Shown piece after piece: positions 54,474 to 62,821 of a stretch of 64,000 nt of DNA; within the stretch, counting starts at the first letter, position 1; the number at the start of each line of letters is the position of its first letter. Under the pieces are notes generated by a model. The model was given only the letters and a program-made list of their open reading frames with translations. It was not told the origin of the DNA and did not search any database. The position numbers were made by a program, and so were the translations under genes. The DNA comes from Aurantiochytrium sp. KH105 (taxonomy: Eukaryota; Sar; Bigyra; Thraustochytrida; Thraustochytriidae), in contig BGKB01000141.1 in the NCBI GenBank assembly GCA_003116975.1, positions 115,708-179,707 on the forward strand, in the 5' to 3' direction.

Positions 54474-54853
54474 CTTCGTTGATCATTCCACCACTCCATG
54501 ATGATCGCCGCCTCGACGCGCGTCCCATCTGGTTCCTTCCCCGACCGAGGCTACTCCTATGAATCCCGCAGCTAATTTGGAAGACACTTATCGGTTCGCA
54601 GCGGCACGCGGAGCTCTCACATGTGGCTCCGCCGGGCATCAAATTTTCCCCCTCCCCAGCTTTTCTTTTCTTCCTTTTGTTAATTTTTTCTTTTCTTTTT
54701 TTCTTTTTTTTGCGGCGCCGGGCCGCCCGCCTGATCTTCTTTACGCTGCCCTCTGGGCTCCTTCTGTAGTGATCGCACGCCTGAGCGCATGCCTGCTTGG
54801 CCTGCTCGGCAAACCCGCAATCCCCGGCCACGTGCACGCGCACGCACATACAC

Positions 54854-54896
54854 GCAAAGCAAAGTAAAGCAAAGCAAGGCAAAGCAAAGCAAAGTC
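54854..54896. repeat. (AAAGC)n pentanucleotide repeat
   Basis: About eight AAAGC/AAGGC/AAAGT units. Confidence 0.9.
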
Positions 54897-54972
54897 AATC
54901 TCAGGGCAAGCAGAGTCCAGCCCTGCCTAATAGGCAAAGCTCAAACGGAGAGTAGAGCACACGCGCGCAAAG

Positions 54973-55020
54973 CAGCAGCAGCAGCAGCGGCAGCAGCAGC
55001 AGCAGCAGCAGCAGGCGGCA
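54973..55020 (+). repeat. (CAG)n repeat in the leader of AP2 gene 3
   Basis: About 15 CAG units with one CGG interruption, ending 30 bases before the start codon. In the untranslated leader if transcription starts upstream. Confidence 0.9.
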
Positions 55021-55050
55021 GCGCTCAGATCAACAAAGGAAGAAGGAAAT

Positions 55051-55896
55051 ATGGAGTTCGCCGCAGCGCCGTGGCCCTCTTACGAGGAGCGCTGGAGCCA
55101 TGCTCCGGTCGCGGCCAACAGCTACCTTGTCTCCGCCGCACCGGAAAGCATTCCGGCCCAGCACCTGCACCAGCCCCAGCACCAGCAGCACCAGTCGCAC
55201 CAGCCGGTCCTCACCGTCACCGATGAAGATCTCTCCATTGATCTCGACTACGACAACCTCTTCGAGGACCCCGCCAGCCGCTTCCAGTGCAAACAAGAGC
55301 CCGAAACCGAGTTCGCGCAAACCTCGCTCATGAGCTATGGCCAGCCCGTTCATCATCAGATCAACGAGCCCTCGCCAATTGTTCATCACCAGGAGGCCCA
55401 CCACCAGCAGCAGCAGCAGCACGAAATCAACGCACTGCCTACTGACTACCACCAGTTCCACGAGTACCCTGCTGCACCGGTCCCGATGCAGTCGCAGGAG
55501 CCATACATCGTGCCGCGCTCGCCGCGTGAGGTCTGCGCGCAGCCCGTGTCCTTCAAGATGTCGCCTGAAATGTCGACGCGCCAGACTGCAACGGCATCCA
55601 AGACCAACAAAAACGCAGTGCGCAAGAACTGCATGCGCCCTCGCACCAAGCGCGGCAAGGGAACCTCCTCTAAGATCACAGTCCTTGCCCCCAACGGTTG
55701 CGAGCTCAGCACCCGGAACCAAAAGCTCACCTCGCCCTTCAAGGGTGTTTGCTGGTACAAGCGCACCAAGAAGTGGGTCGTCCAGGTCAAGATCCGTGGA
55801 TACCGCCAGCACGTTGGTTACTTTGACGACGAGGTCAAGGCCGCGGAGGCGTACAAGGCGGCGCTCGCCAAGATTCAACACCAAAACCTCATTTAA
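55051..55896 (+). CDS. AP2-domain transcription factor 3, 281 aa
   Basis: The AP2 domain spans residues 226-276 with core FKGVCWYKRTKKWVVQ, then YRQHVGYF and AAEAYKAALAKI, and the protein ends five residues later. A basic stretch (RKNCMRPRTKRGKG, about 191-204) is a likely nuclear signal. The N-terminus contains His/Gln-rich tracts (about 37-50 and 110-135) and an acidic-hydrophobic segment (DEDLSIDLDYDNLFEDP, about 60-76) like those of the other two AP2 proteins. In the domain it is nearer to AP2-1 (shared KxWVVQ and GYFxxE) than to AP2-2. The start is the first ATG after the CAG-rich leader. Convergent with the RGG gene, 1.2 kb away. Confidence 0.92.
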   Translation: MEFAAAPWPSYEERWSHAPVAANSYLVSAAPESIPAQHLHQPQHQQHQSHQPVLTVTDEDLSIDLDYDNLFEDPASRFQCKQEPETEFAQTSLMSYGQPVHHQINEPSPIVHHQEAHHQQQQQHEINALPTDYHQFHEYPAAPVPMQSQEPYIVPRSPREVCAQPVSFKMSPEMSTRQTATASKTNKNAVRKNCMRPRTKRGKGTSSKITVLAPNGCELSTRNQKLTSPFKGVCWYKRTKKWVVQVKIRGYRQHVGYFDDEVKAAEAYKAALAKIQHQNLI

Positions 55897-57051
55897 AATG
55901 GGACTCTTGGTTTCTTGGACACAAACTTTGCTTGCCTTCTGGCTGAGCTGACCTGGCTGGCGCCTCGCCCCGTCCCGTCCCCACCTCTGTCACACACAAA
56001 GAACCGCGCCGCAATACACACATGAGCACGCGTCTCGCGGGTGAAGCACGCCGCCATAGAACACCAATTCCCCTCCCAACACCCACCCCCAAACTTGATG
56101 ATAATGAAGACTATTCGGCCGTATGCGCTTACGCACGGCCTCTCCACTCTGCCTTTCAACTACGAACGAACAACGATCGATCATTAAAAAAAACAAAACC
56201 CAATGTCTGTACGTATGAACGGATTACTTTTTTCCTTGGTTGCCACTGGCCCGATCCACCAACGTCAGTATCGTCTTTTCCATCATGTTGGTGTCGACGC
56301 GCATGCAGCTCGTATCTGCAATGTCGACGTGCCTGGGATGGGATGAACTGCCCCAGCCGCCACGTGCAGTAGCCAGTCTAGGTCACATGTATAGATGAGA
56401 TCAACATAAATCCGACTCGATCTCGACGCTTCCACCTCATTATCCGCAAAATACACCATTGCCTTCGCATTTGCTAATGAAAATCATCTCAACCGCAGCA
56501 TACATCGCGCTTCCACGATAAGAAAGAAAGCGCAAGAACCCAAGATCTCCCTTTCTTACCTTCTTCCTCTGCTCCAGCGCTGTACCTTCACGAGTTTCTT
56601 TTGTGTCTGCGAAAGCACGCATCGACTGTGATATAAACTCAAGCAGCTGCTTCTCACTGGCCCCTCTTCAAATCAAATCAAATCAAATCAAAACAAAGCA
56701 TTTGCAAGACCATGGGCAAGCAAGCAAAGATTGTAAAATAGTGGGTTGGTTGAAGAAGAAAGAGAAAGAGCTCTCGAGCCCGAGAGAAAAGAGACCCATA
56801 AAGGCCCACGCTTCGTCGGGCAAACCTATATTTGGAGGAGAGCTGACCAGGCAGCTAGGCAGCCAGACAGCCATCGATAGCAAAGCTTGTCTTTCCCGTG
56901 TGTTCCGGACACACAGTAGTGACTCGCCGAGGGTCGGTCCGCGAGATGAACAAGGAGAAGAGGCAAACGATAATCTGGACCGCTGCTTCCTACTCCCCAC
57001 ACCAAAGTTAAAGGCAGGAGGATCCCGACGTGTCGACCGTCGCTTGCTCAA
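55897..57051. other. Convergent region between AP2 gene 3 and RGG gene
   Basis: AT-richer, no recognisable gene. A run of AATCA pentamers lies at 56669-56691. The frame 56603-58456 (617 codons, + strand) is the Pro/Arg-rich complement of the RGG gene and is not a gene. Confidence 0.55.
56669..56691. repeat. (AATCA)n pentanucleotide repeat
   Basis: About four and a half AATCA units. Confidence 0.85.
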
Positions 57052-58098
57052 TCAAGAGAGCGCAGGAAAGGCCTCGGAATCGTTCGGGTCTACGCGAGGA
57101 CCACCGCGGCCACCGCCGCGGCCGCCGCGCGGGCCGCCACGGCCACCGCCGCGGCCGCCACCGCGGCCGCCGCGGAAGCCCTCGCCGGCAGGGCCCTCCT
57201 CGCCACCGCGGCCACCGCCACGACCGCCACGGCCGCCGCGTCCGCCACGACCACCACGGCCGCCACGACCGCGGCCACGGCCGCCACGGCCGCCACGGCC
57301 GCCCTCGCCAGCGGGAGCGCCCTCACCAGCAGGGCCCTCCTCGCCGCCGGCGCGAGCGCCGCCACGGCCGCCACGGAAGCCACCCTCGGCGCCGTCCTCG
57401 CCGCCGCGAGCGCCACCACGGCCGCCGCGACCGCGGCCACGGCCACCACGACCACGACCACGGCCTCCACGCGGCGCCTCAGGGGGCTCGCTCGAGTCGC
57501 GAATGGTAAAGTTCGACTCCACCATGACCTTCTTGTTCTCGCGCTTGGGCTTGGACTTCTTCTTGGTCGTGCCCATCTTGATGAAGGTCTCCATGTCGTC
57601 GTTCTTGCCCTTGACGTACGCGGTGCCCTCCGAGGGGCCTTCGGCGCGGCGGAGCTCCACGTCCGCGAAGGCGTCGCCGCGACGCTTGTCGGCGCGCATC
57701 TCCTCGTACTCCTCGAGCGTCATCTCGTTGTCGTCCTCTTCCTCCTCGATGACGGGCGTCTCGGCGAGGGTGTCCTCGCCGGTGGCCTCGGCAGCGGCGT
57801 CGGTCTGGGCCTGGGCGGCCTCATCCTCGCTGGCCTTGCCCCAGTTGTGCCCGCCGCCGCCGTGCTTCTTGCCCTCCTTGCCGCGGCCCGTGCCGCTGCG
57901 GCGGTCGAACTCGCGCTTGGGCGCCCGGTTGCCGGTACCGCCGCGGCCGCCCCGGCTGCTGCTGCCTCCGCGGCCGCCGCGGGCCGCGCGCGGGGCGCTG
58001 GCGGCCGCCGCGCCGCCGCTCTTCTTCGCCGCGCCGCGCGCCGCGGGCCGCCCGTCGTCGGAGCCGCCGTCCAGCGCGGAGAAGAAGTTCGTGCTCAT
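57052..58098 (-). CDS. HABP4/SERBP1 (Stm1-like) RGG-rich RNA- and ribosome-binding protein, 348 aa
   Basis: The family signature is KREFDRRSGTGRGKEGKKHG with NWG (about residues 61-87), typical of HABP4/PAI-RBP1 proteins. EMTLEEYEEMRADKR (about 125-139) is the second conserved block. Residues 38-56 and about 210-338 are dense in RGG boxes, targets of arginine methylation that bind RNA. The protein ends DPNDSEAFPALS. Relatives bind idle 80S ribosomes and help store them in dormancy. The frame continues upstream to 58401 with Arg/Cys-rich repeats, but the start is taken as ATG at 58098 (MSTNFFSALDGG), which fits the family's N-terminus. Confidence 0.88.
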   Translation of the reverse strand: MSTNFFSALDGGSDDGRPAARGAAKKSGGAAAASAPRAARGGRGGSSSRGGRGGTGNRAPKREFDRRSGTGRGKEGKKHGGGGHNWGKASEDEAAQAQTDAAAEATGEDTLAETPVIEEEEDDNEMTLEEYEEMRADKRRGDAFADVELRRAEGPSEGTAYVKGKNDDMETFIKMGTTKKKSKPKRENKKVMVESNFTIRDSSEPPEAPRGGRGRGRGGRGRGRGGRGGARGGEDGAEGGFRGGRGGARAGGEEGPAGEGAPAGEGGRGGRGGRGRGRGGRGGRGGRGGRGGRGGGRGGEEGPAGEGFRGGRGGGRGGGRGGPRGGRGGGRGGPRVDPNDSEAFPALS

Positions 58099-58138
58099 CC
58101 TGCTCGCCTCGATCGCGCCGTCGCTCCTCGGCCCCTGC

Positions 58139-58199
58139 CGCGACGCACCGCGACGCACCGCGACGCACCGCAACGCACCGCAACGCAACGCAACGCAGC
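58139..58199. repeat. 10-bp tandem repeat (GACGCACCGC) grading into ACGCA pentamers
   Basis: Six units of GACGCACCGC/AACGCACCGC shorten to CAACG units at the right end; in the RGG gene leader. Confidence 0.85.
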
Positions 58200-58323
58200 C
58201 GACTCTGCACGCACGCGCGCACGCACGCACGCACGCACGCCGCCGCTTGCCCTTCTGCGCGCCGCCTTTCCGCCTTCTGCCGCCCGCCCGCCTCGCTCGC
58301 CGCCGCAAATCCGCCGCGGCCCG

Positions 58324-58425
58324 CGCAAGTGCGCGTCCGCGCCGCCGCAAGTCGCCTTTGCGCCGCCGCAAGTCGCCTTTGCGCCGCCGCAAGTCGCGCA
58401 AACCGCCGCCGCAAGTCGCGCAAAC
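58324..58425 (-). promoter_or_regulatory. Cluster of GCAAGTCGC words upstream of the RGG gene
   Basis: Five GCAAGT words with CGCC/CGCG flanks, spaced mostly 18-21 bases, lie 226-327 bases upstream of the start. The same word is clustered upstream of prohibitin-2. Could be a tandem repeat, a factor-binding array, or both. Confidence 0.4.
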
Positions 58426-59314
58426 CGCCGCCGCCGCCGGCCGCTGGCTGCACTGACTGCGTATAGATGACTAACATGCGGCAGAAGATACTGGAGCGGG
58501 CGAGATCCAGGACGAGGAGGAGAACGGAAAGAACGGCGGGAGGAACGCCGCCGCGCGGAGCCGCACGATTGATTGATTCCCAGGCAGCAAGCAGCAGCTG
58601 CAGGCCCCGGAGCTTGCTTGGCCAGAGACGCGCAAGCGAGCACGCCCGTGCTGCGTCTTTGGCGAGCTCGCCGACCGGCTGCTCGGACAGCAAGCTGGCG
58701 AGCGAGCGAGCGAGCGAGCGAGCGACCGGCTGCGAGTGGACGCCAGCAACGATAACAAAGAAGGAAACTCCTCACGGCGTTGGTAAAACGATAACCGTCA
58801 GCGTCTTCTTTCTTTCAATCTTTTCTATCTTATGTCTCGGCGATTTTTTTACGTATCCTCTTCGGAGAAACACGTTGCTCCGATTTTGCGCAACCCCAAT
58901 CCGGCCTCAGCTTCTTCACTCTTGGCAGTCTTCTTCCTTTCTACGACGCGGACAAAGCTTGATCGAGCGCGACGCAGAGGCCGCGAGCTTGGGCACGTCT
59001 CGCTGCAGAGGCAACGTCCAGGAAAACGCTGCGACCGACACGAGCCCTGCACGTGGCTGTCGGCGCTGGCACACTCCGTCGCTGCAAGCAGCTTCGGCAC
59101 GCCGCGCTTCGAAGGACCAGAGAGTCCGCGGACGCCGAGGGACGCAACGCTTTTGCTTTCGTGCAGACGCGCGCGGGCGACCAAGACAGCGATAGCTTTT
59201 TAGTTAGGCCTGCCTCAAGGACCAAAAACACAAGGAACGAGCTGTAGCGAGTACAGAAGATTACCAAAGCGTGGAGGGCGACGGAAGGAATCAAGAGAGA
59301 GAAGCCCAAGCACA

Positions 59315-60541
59315 ATGCTCACGTCGCTTGCGAGACCTGGACTTGCGTCCAAGCTCGCGTTACCCGCCGCTGCGAACCTTCAAGCGCCCTTGCTCAACTT
59401 TCACCAGCACGCCTTTCCTACCGTTGACCAGCACACCTTGCCTACCTTTGATCAGCACACGCTTCGCAGCATCAAGATTCCCGGAGGCGCAGGCGACAAA
59501 GAACCTGCAAGTCACCCTCCCCACCCTGGCCCAGGACCCGATCCCATCGATAATCCAGCGGGTCATCCCCAAGGCCCAGGTCCCGAACCCGTTGACAGTC
59601 CCGCAGGACATCCACCCACGCCTGGGTCTGACCCCGTCGAAAACCCTGCTCGCCACCCGCCTGGACACGACCATGATCCCGTCGACGATCGTGGGGTCGG
59701 CTCTGGAGCTGGAGATCCTGACCCAAAGCCAGCAAGTGACTACACGGAAAATCAGCGCTGGGTTGGCCGTAGGGTCCAGCCTTGGGACGCGTCGTTCACC
59801 GTGCTTCCCTGGGGCCTCGTTCCGCAAGACATTGTGAAATCCGAAGTGGTGCCTCGAGCGCGTGACCGCTTCGAGACCAATGCAAAGAGTAGCATTCTTT
59901 CACCAAGCAACGTCCTTCAGCTTTACGAAACCTCGATTGACGAGGTCGAACTTGGTGCAGAGGCCGCGTATCATTTTCTGGCCAACACCTTCAGCAAAGG
60001 TCGCCCTTGCTTTGAAAAGGAACACCGAGCGCAAGTCAAGCCGCAGCTCGCTGCCTGCTTCGATTTGCAACTTCGACTCATTCCAGAAAACGAAAGTCTC
60101 GTCGAAGTTCATGATGTTCACGACGTCACCGTCACGACCGCCTTTCCCCTGCTCAATGTGGACCCGACGAACCCGGAGATCCTCGACAAGAGTCGCTGGC
60201 TTTTCAAGACGCTCGGTCTGAACGGCTTTACGGCTCAATTGCACTTTGCCCGCGAAATCTTTGGTCGCATTCGTCGCCAATTTGTTTCCGGCGAGGCACA
60301 AGGCTTTTGCCTTGCGGTTGAAGTCATTATCCGTACGAGCGAGACAGCTCATTTCGGACCGGGCAAAGGTCAGCGTCGTACCGATGCCGAGCACGTCCTC
60401 TGGTTCTATAGCTCTGATGCAGAAGACATCCTCGACCCAAGCCAGCCGCTCAGTTTCGAGCTCGCAAACATGAACGAAGCCCTCTCCATGATCCAAGATA
60501 CCGCCACACCGGAACTTTGGGCCGCTGCTTCCTCTGCCTAA
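59315..60541 (+). CDS. Unknown protein with Pro-rich repeats and mitochondrial-type N-terminus, 408 aa
   Basis: The first 25 residues (MLTSLARPGLASKLALPAAA) are positively charged and amphipathic, as in mitochondrial presequences. Residues 65-135 contain four imperfect repeats of about 15-17 residues (HP-P-GPDPIDNPAG type). Residues 140-405 look like one folded domain containing YHFLANTFSKGRPCFEK and FAREIFGRIRRQFV. I do not recognise the family. The start is the first ATG. The next gene follows after only 88 bases in the same direction. Confidence 0.75.
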   Translation: MLTSLARPGLASKLALPAAANLQAPLLNFHQHAFPTVDQHTLPTFDQHTLRSIKIPGGAGDKEPASHPPHPGPGPDPIDNPAGHPQGPGPEPVDSPAGHPPTPGSDPVENPARHPPGHDHDPVDDRGVGSGAGDPDPKPASDYTENQRWVGRRVQPWDASFTVLPWGLVPQDIVKSEVVPRARDRFETNAKSSILSPSNVLQLYETSIDEVELGAEAAYHFLANTFSKGRPCFEKEHRAQVKPQLAACFDLQLRLIPENESLVEVHDVHDVTVTTAFPLLNVDPTNPEILDKSRWLFKTLGLNGFTAQLHFAREIFGRIRRQFVSGEAQGFCLAVEVIIRTSETAHFGPGKGQRRTDAEHVLWFYSSDAEDILDPSQPLSFELANMNEALSMIQDTATPELWAAASSA

Positions 60542-60628
60542 CAAAGAAAAGAGCGCGGGCTCAGCAAGTAGGCAAGATCCAAGATCCCCTCTCTCGTTCC
60601 CCATCTGCTTCATATTACTAGAACAACA

Positions 60629-62236
60629 ATGACGTCTGCGCGGGCGGCACGTTTGGCTCTACCAGCCGCCTCGCTCGCTGTCCTGGCTGCACTCTCCTCC
60701 CGTACCGATGAGGACCGCGCTGTCTCATCAGCAGCGGCGGGGGCGACGACTCCAGCGCCATCGTCCATGACATCGCCAGTGCCAAAGGTCTTTGACGTGG
60801 CCGTTGTCGGGGGCGGCGTCGTGGGCCTGGCCGTTGCGCGCGAGTGCGCGGCCCGCGGAAAGACCGTCGCTCTCCTTGAAAAGGAAGATGCCTTTGCCGC
60901 GGGCGCCTCGAGCGGAAACAGCGGCCTTGGGTGCACCGGCTATGACGCTCCTGTCGGATCCCTCGAACGCAAACTTTTGCGCAGGTCCATCCAGCTCCAC
61001 CAAGAGCTTTATCGTTCCTTTGGTCTTTCGCATGAGCATGTGCGCAAGTGTGGATCGTTGGTGGTTGCCTGGAACGACGAGCAGCATGCCGAGCTTCCGC
61101 AAGTCCTCGACGAGAATCGCCTCGCTGGTGATAACGAGGCGATCCTGCTCGGTGCGCAAGAGCTTCGGGAAGTTGAGCCTGCGTTAGATCATAGCGCGCG
61201 CGGCGCCGTCTTGTGCCCATACGAGGCAGTCGTCGAGCCGTGGCTTGTCCCCATGGGCTACGCCGAGAGTGCGCGACGTTTTGGTGCCAATCTCTTTCTA
61301 CGGTCACGTGTTGCGTCTGCTTCAAGAGATGCCGACGCCAACGTGTGGGAACTCAAAGTAGAGAACTCAGAAGATGCCTCGCTTGGACGAAGCCAGACGC
61401 AAAAATTGCTTACAGACGCTCATGCACAAGCTCATGTGCGCCAACCACTGCATCAGACGAGAGACGACGTCTGGTCTAGCCCAAAACTTCGCGCTCGCGT
61501 TGTAGTCAACTGCGCTGGTCTTTGGGGCGATGAACTCGAGCGACTGACCAAAGAGCCTGCCGCGAAGTCTGCTAGCTTTACCATTCGTCCACGCAAGGGC
61601 CAATTTGTAGTTTTCCAAGCCCCAACGAGCGATTCTATTCCCCGACTCATCATTGAGCCAGTGGCGACGCAATTTACAAAGGGTGTCATTGCCTGGACGA
61701 CAGTCTATGGCAACATCATTGTGGGACCCACGGCTGTTGAACAAGCAAGCAAGACCAACCGCGCAACAGACATCGAAACGGTGCAGCGTCTCGAAGCGTG
61801 GGGTCGCAAGATACTTCCTGGATTACGCAATGCAAAGATAATCGGTACGTATGCGGGTCTGCGACCTGCCACTGAGCATCGCGACTTCCAAGTTTCTGTC
61901 TCTCGACCAGGCTGGGTCACCGTCGGCGGCATTCGCAGCACAGGTCTAACAGCAAGTCCAGGTCTTGGCGAGTACATTGCAAATCTTGTCGACGGAATTT
62001 TCGAGCCAGAAAGGGAGTCTTCGACTTCGTCCTCAACTTCATCATCGTCTATGCCTGGCGTGTCTGCCGCTGCCGCTTCACCAGCGCCACGACCGTCGCA
62101 GCGGCTCGAGCCTGTTCCATCGCTGCAGACACTTGCAAATGAGTATCGAGCCCGTGGTGATGGTTGCGTCACCTTGTATGGCCGTGTCCATCGCGTCACA
62201 CATCCAATCTCTTCCTTTGGCATGGAAACTGTTTAG
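60629..62236 (+). CDS. FAD-dependent oxidoreductase of the DAO superfamily (glycerol-3-phosphate / 2-hydroxyglutarate dehydrogenase type), 535 aa
   Basis: The FAD-binding Rossmann motif VAVVGGGVVGLAVAREC starts at residue 57 (GGGVVG at 61-66), with LLEKE as the adenine-side acidic residue. ASSGNSGLGCTGYDAPVG follows. RVVVNCAGLWGDEL (about 290-303) is the second FAD motif. PRKGQFVVF, then GNIIVGPTA, and near the C-terminal end GIRSTGLTASPGLGEYIANL complete the family pattern. Such enzymes oxidise glycerol-3-phosphate or L-2-hydroxyglutarate and pass electrons to the respiratory chain. The N-terminal 45 residues, hydrophobic then Ser/Thr-rich, suggest mitochondrial targeting. A Ser-rich insert lies near residues 470-500. 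The substrate is not decided. Confidence 0.88.
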   Translation: MTSARAARLALPAASLAVLAALSSRTDEDRAVSSAAAGATTPAPSSMTSPVPKVFDVAVVGGGVVGLAVARECAARGKTVALLEKEDAFAAGASSGNSGLGCTGYDAPVGSLERKLLRRSIQLHQELYRSFGLSHEHVRKCGSLVVAWNDEQHAELPQVLDENRLAGDNEAILLGAQELREVEPALDHSARGAVLCPYEAVVEPWLVPMGYAESARRFGANLFLRSRVASASRDADANVWELKVENSEDASLGRSQTQKLLTDAHAQAHVRQPLHQTRDDVWSSPKLRARVVVNCAGLWGDELERLTKEPAAKSASFTIRPRKGQFVVFQAPTSDSIPRLIIEPVATQFTKGVIAWTTVYGNIIVGPTAVEQASKTNRATDIETVQRLEAWGRKILPGLRNAKIIGTYAGLRPATEHRDFQVSVSRPGWVTVGGIRSTGLTASPGLGEYIANLVDGIFEPERESSTSSSTSSSSMPGVSAAAASPAPRPSQRLEPVPSLQTLANEYRARGDGCVTLYGRVHRVTHPISSFGMETV

Positions 62237-62821
62237 AAGTCGTAACAAAAGAAATATATTGTCCCAGTCTCTGTCTACTTTTATATTCTTATCAACAGCT
62301 AGCACCAAGATTTTACCCAGATAAGACATTTTCCAGAGGAAAACAAGTACCCAAGCTCTGCAGGCAACCTCAACTTCAATGCACTTTTACGGCCATTCCG
62401 CATTTCATTCCACACGCAAAAGAATGACAATTGAAAATCAGCAAGCAAGCAAGTAAGCAAGCAAAGATTTCTCGTGTGATCCACCGTTCTTGCTCACAGC
62501 AAAAATAGACAGCTCTGTCCACCGACCATCTTTTTCTTTCTTGACCACCTTTTTGACATGTAGACAAGGGGACACATACGAAAGTGTCCCTCGAATGCGA
62601 TCGATGGTTCCGAGCGAGCGAGCGAGCGCGGCAGTTCTTCTCGCGCTACGACGGAGAAAGGGACGAAGCGAGGAGACGCGAGGGGCGCGCGTGCCGAGGC
62701 CACGGGCCCAAGGGGGGAGTGAAGGAGAAAGCGAAGTGGCAAGCAAGACCAGAGCGCGAGCTACCGCGAGTACAAGTCAACCACCAACTAACCAACCAAC
62801 CAACCAACCAACAAGAAGAAG
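62237..62821. other. Intergenic region with CCAA repeat before LYAR
   Basis: Between two same-strand genes. The left is AT-rich and contains the oxidoreductase 3' end; the right is GC-rich and ends in CCAA units directly before the LYAR start. No gene seen. Confidence 0.5.
62789..62812 (+). repeat. (CCAA)n repeat in the LYAR leader
   Basis: Six ACCA/CCAA units ending ten bases before the ATG at 62822. Confidence 0.9.

Larger units (their letters stand above)
47501..55050. other. 7.5-kb gene desert upstream of AP2 gene 3
   Basis: GC-rich, low-complexity DNA with no frame resembling a known family. The longest frame (536 codons, 50411-52021, reverse strand) has an Arg/Ala/Ser/Pro-rich translation with no domain and overlaps equally long frames on the other strand. 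The content includes a CCCAT repeat (47540), a 37-40-bp minisatellite (47905-48050), GGAT and CTGC runs (49081; 53728), an AATC run (54452), pentamer repeats (51533; 54854), pyrimidine tracts (50211-50290; 54656-54715) and a CAG run just before AP2-3. Confidence 0.6.
58099..59314. other. Divergent region between RGG gene and the 408-aa gene
   Basis: Outward-facing starts, so both promoters lie here. Left part: 10-bp units (GACGCACCGC) at 58139-58199, a GCAC run at 58212-58242 and a motif cluster at 58324-58425. Right part: mixed composition, no gene. Confidence 0.55.

Noticed and set aside
58099..58401. N-terminal extension of the RGG protein frame
   Set aside because: Made of repeated Arg/Cys-rich words from the leader's DNA repeats; the family N-terminus starts at 58098.
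56603..58456. 617-codon Pro/Arg-rich frame on the + strand
   Set aside because: It is the exact complement of the RGG-rich HABP4/SERBP1 gene, whose reverse-strand frame has the family motifs.
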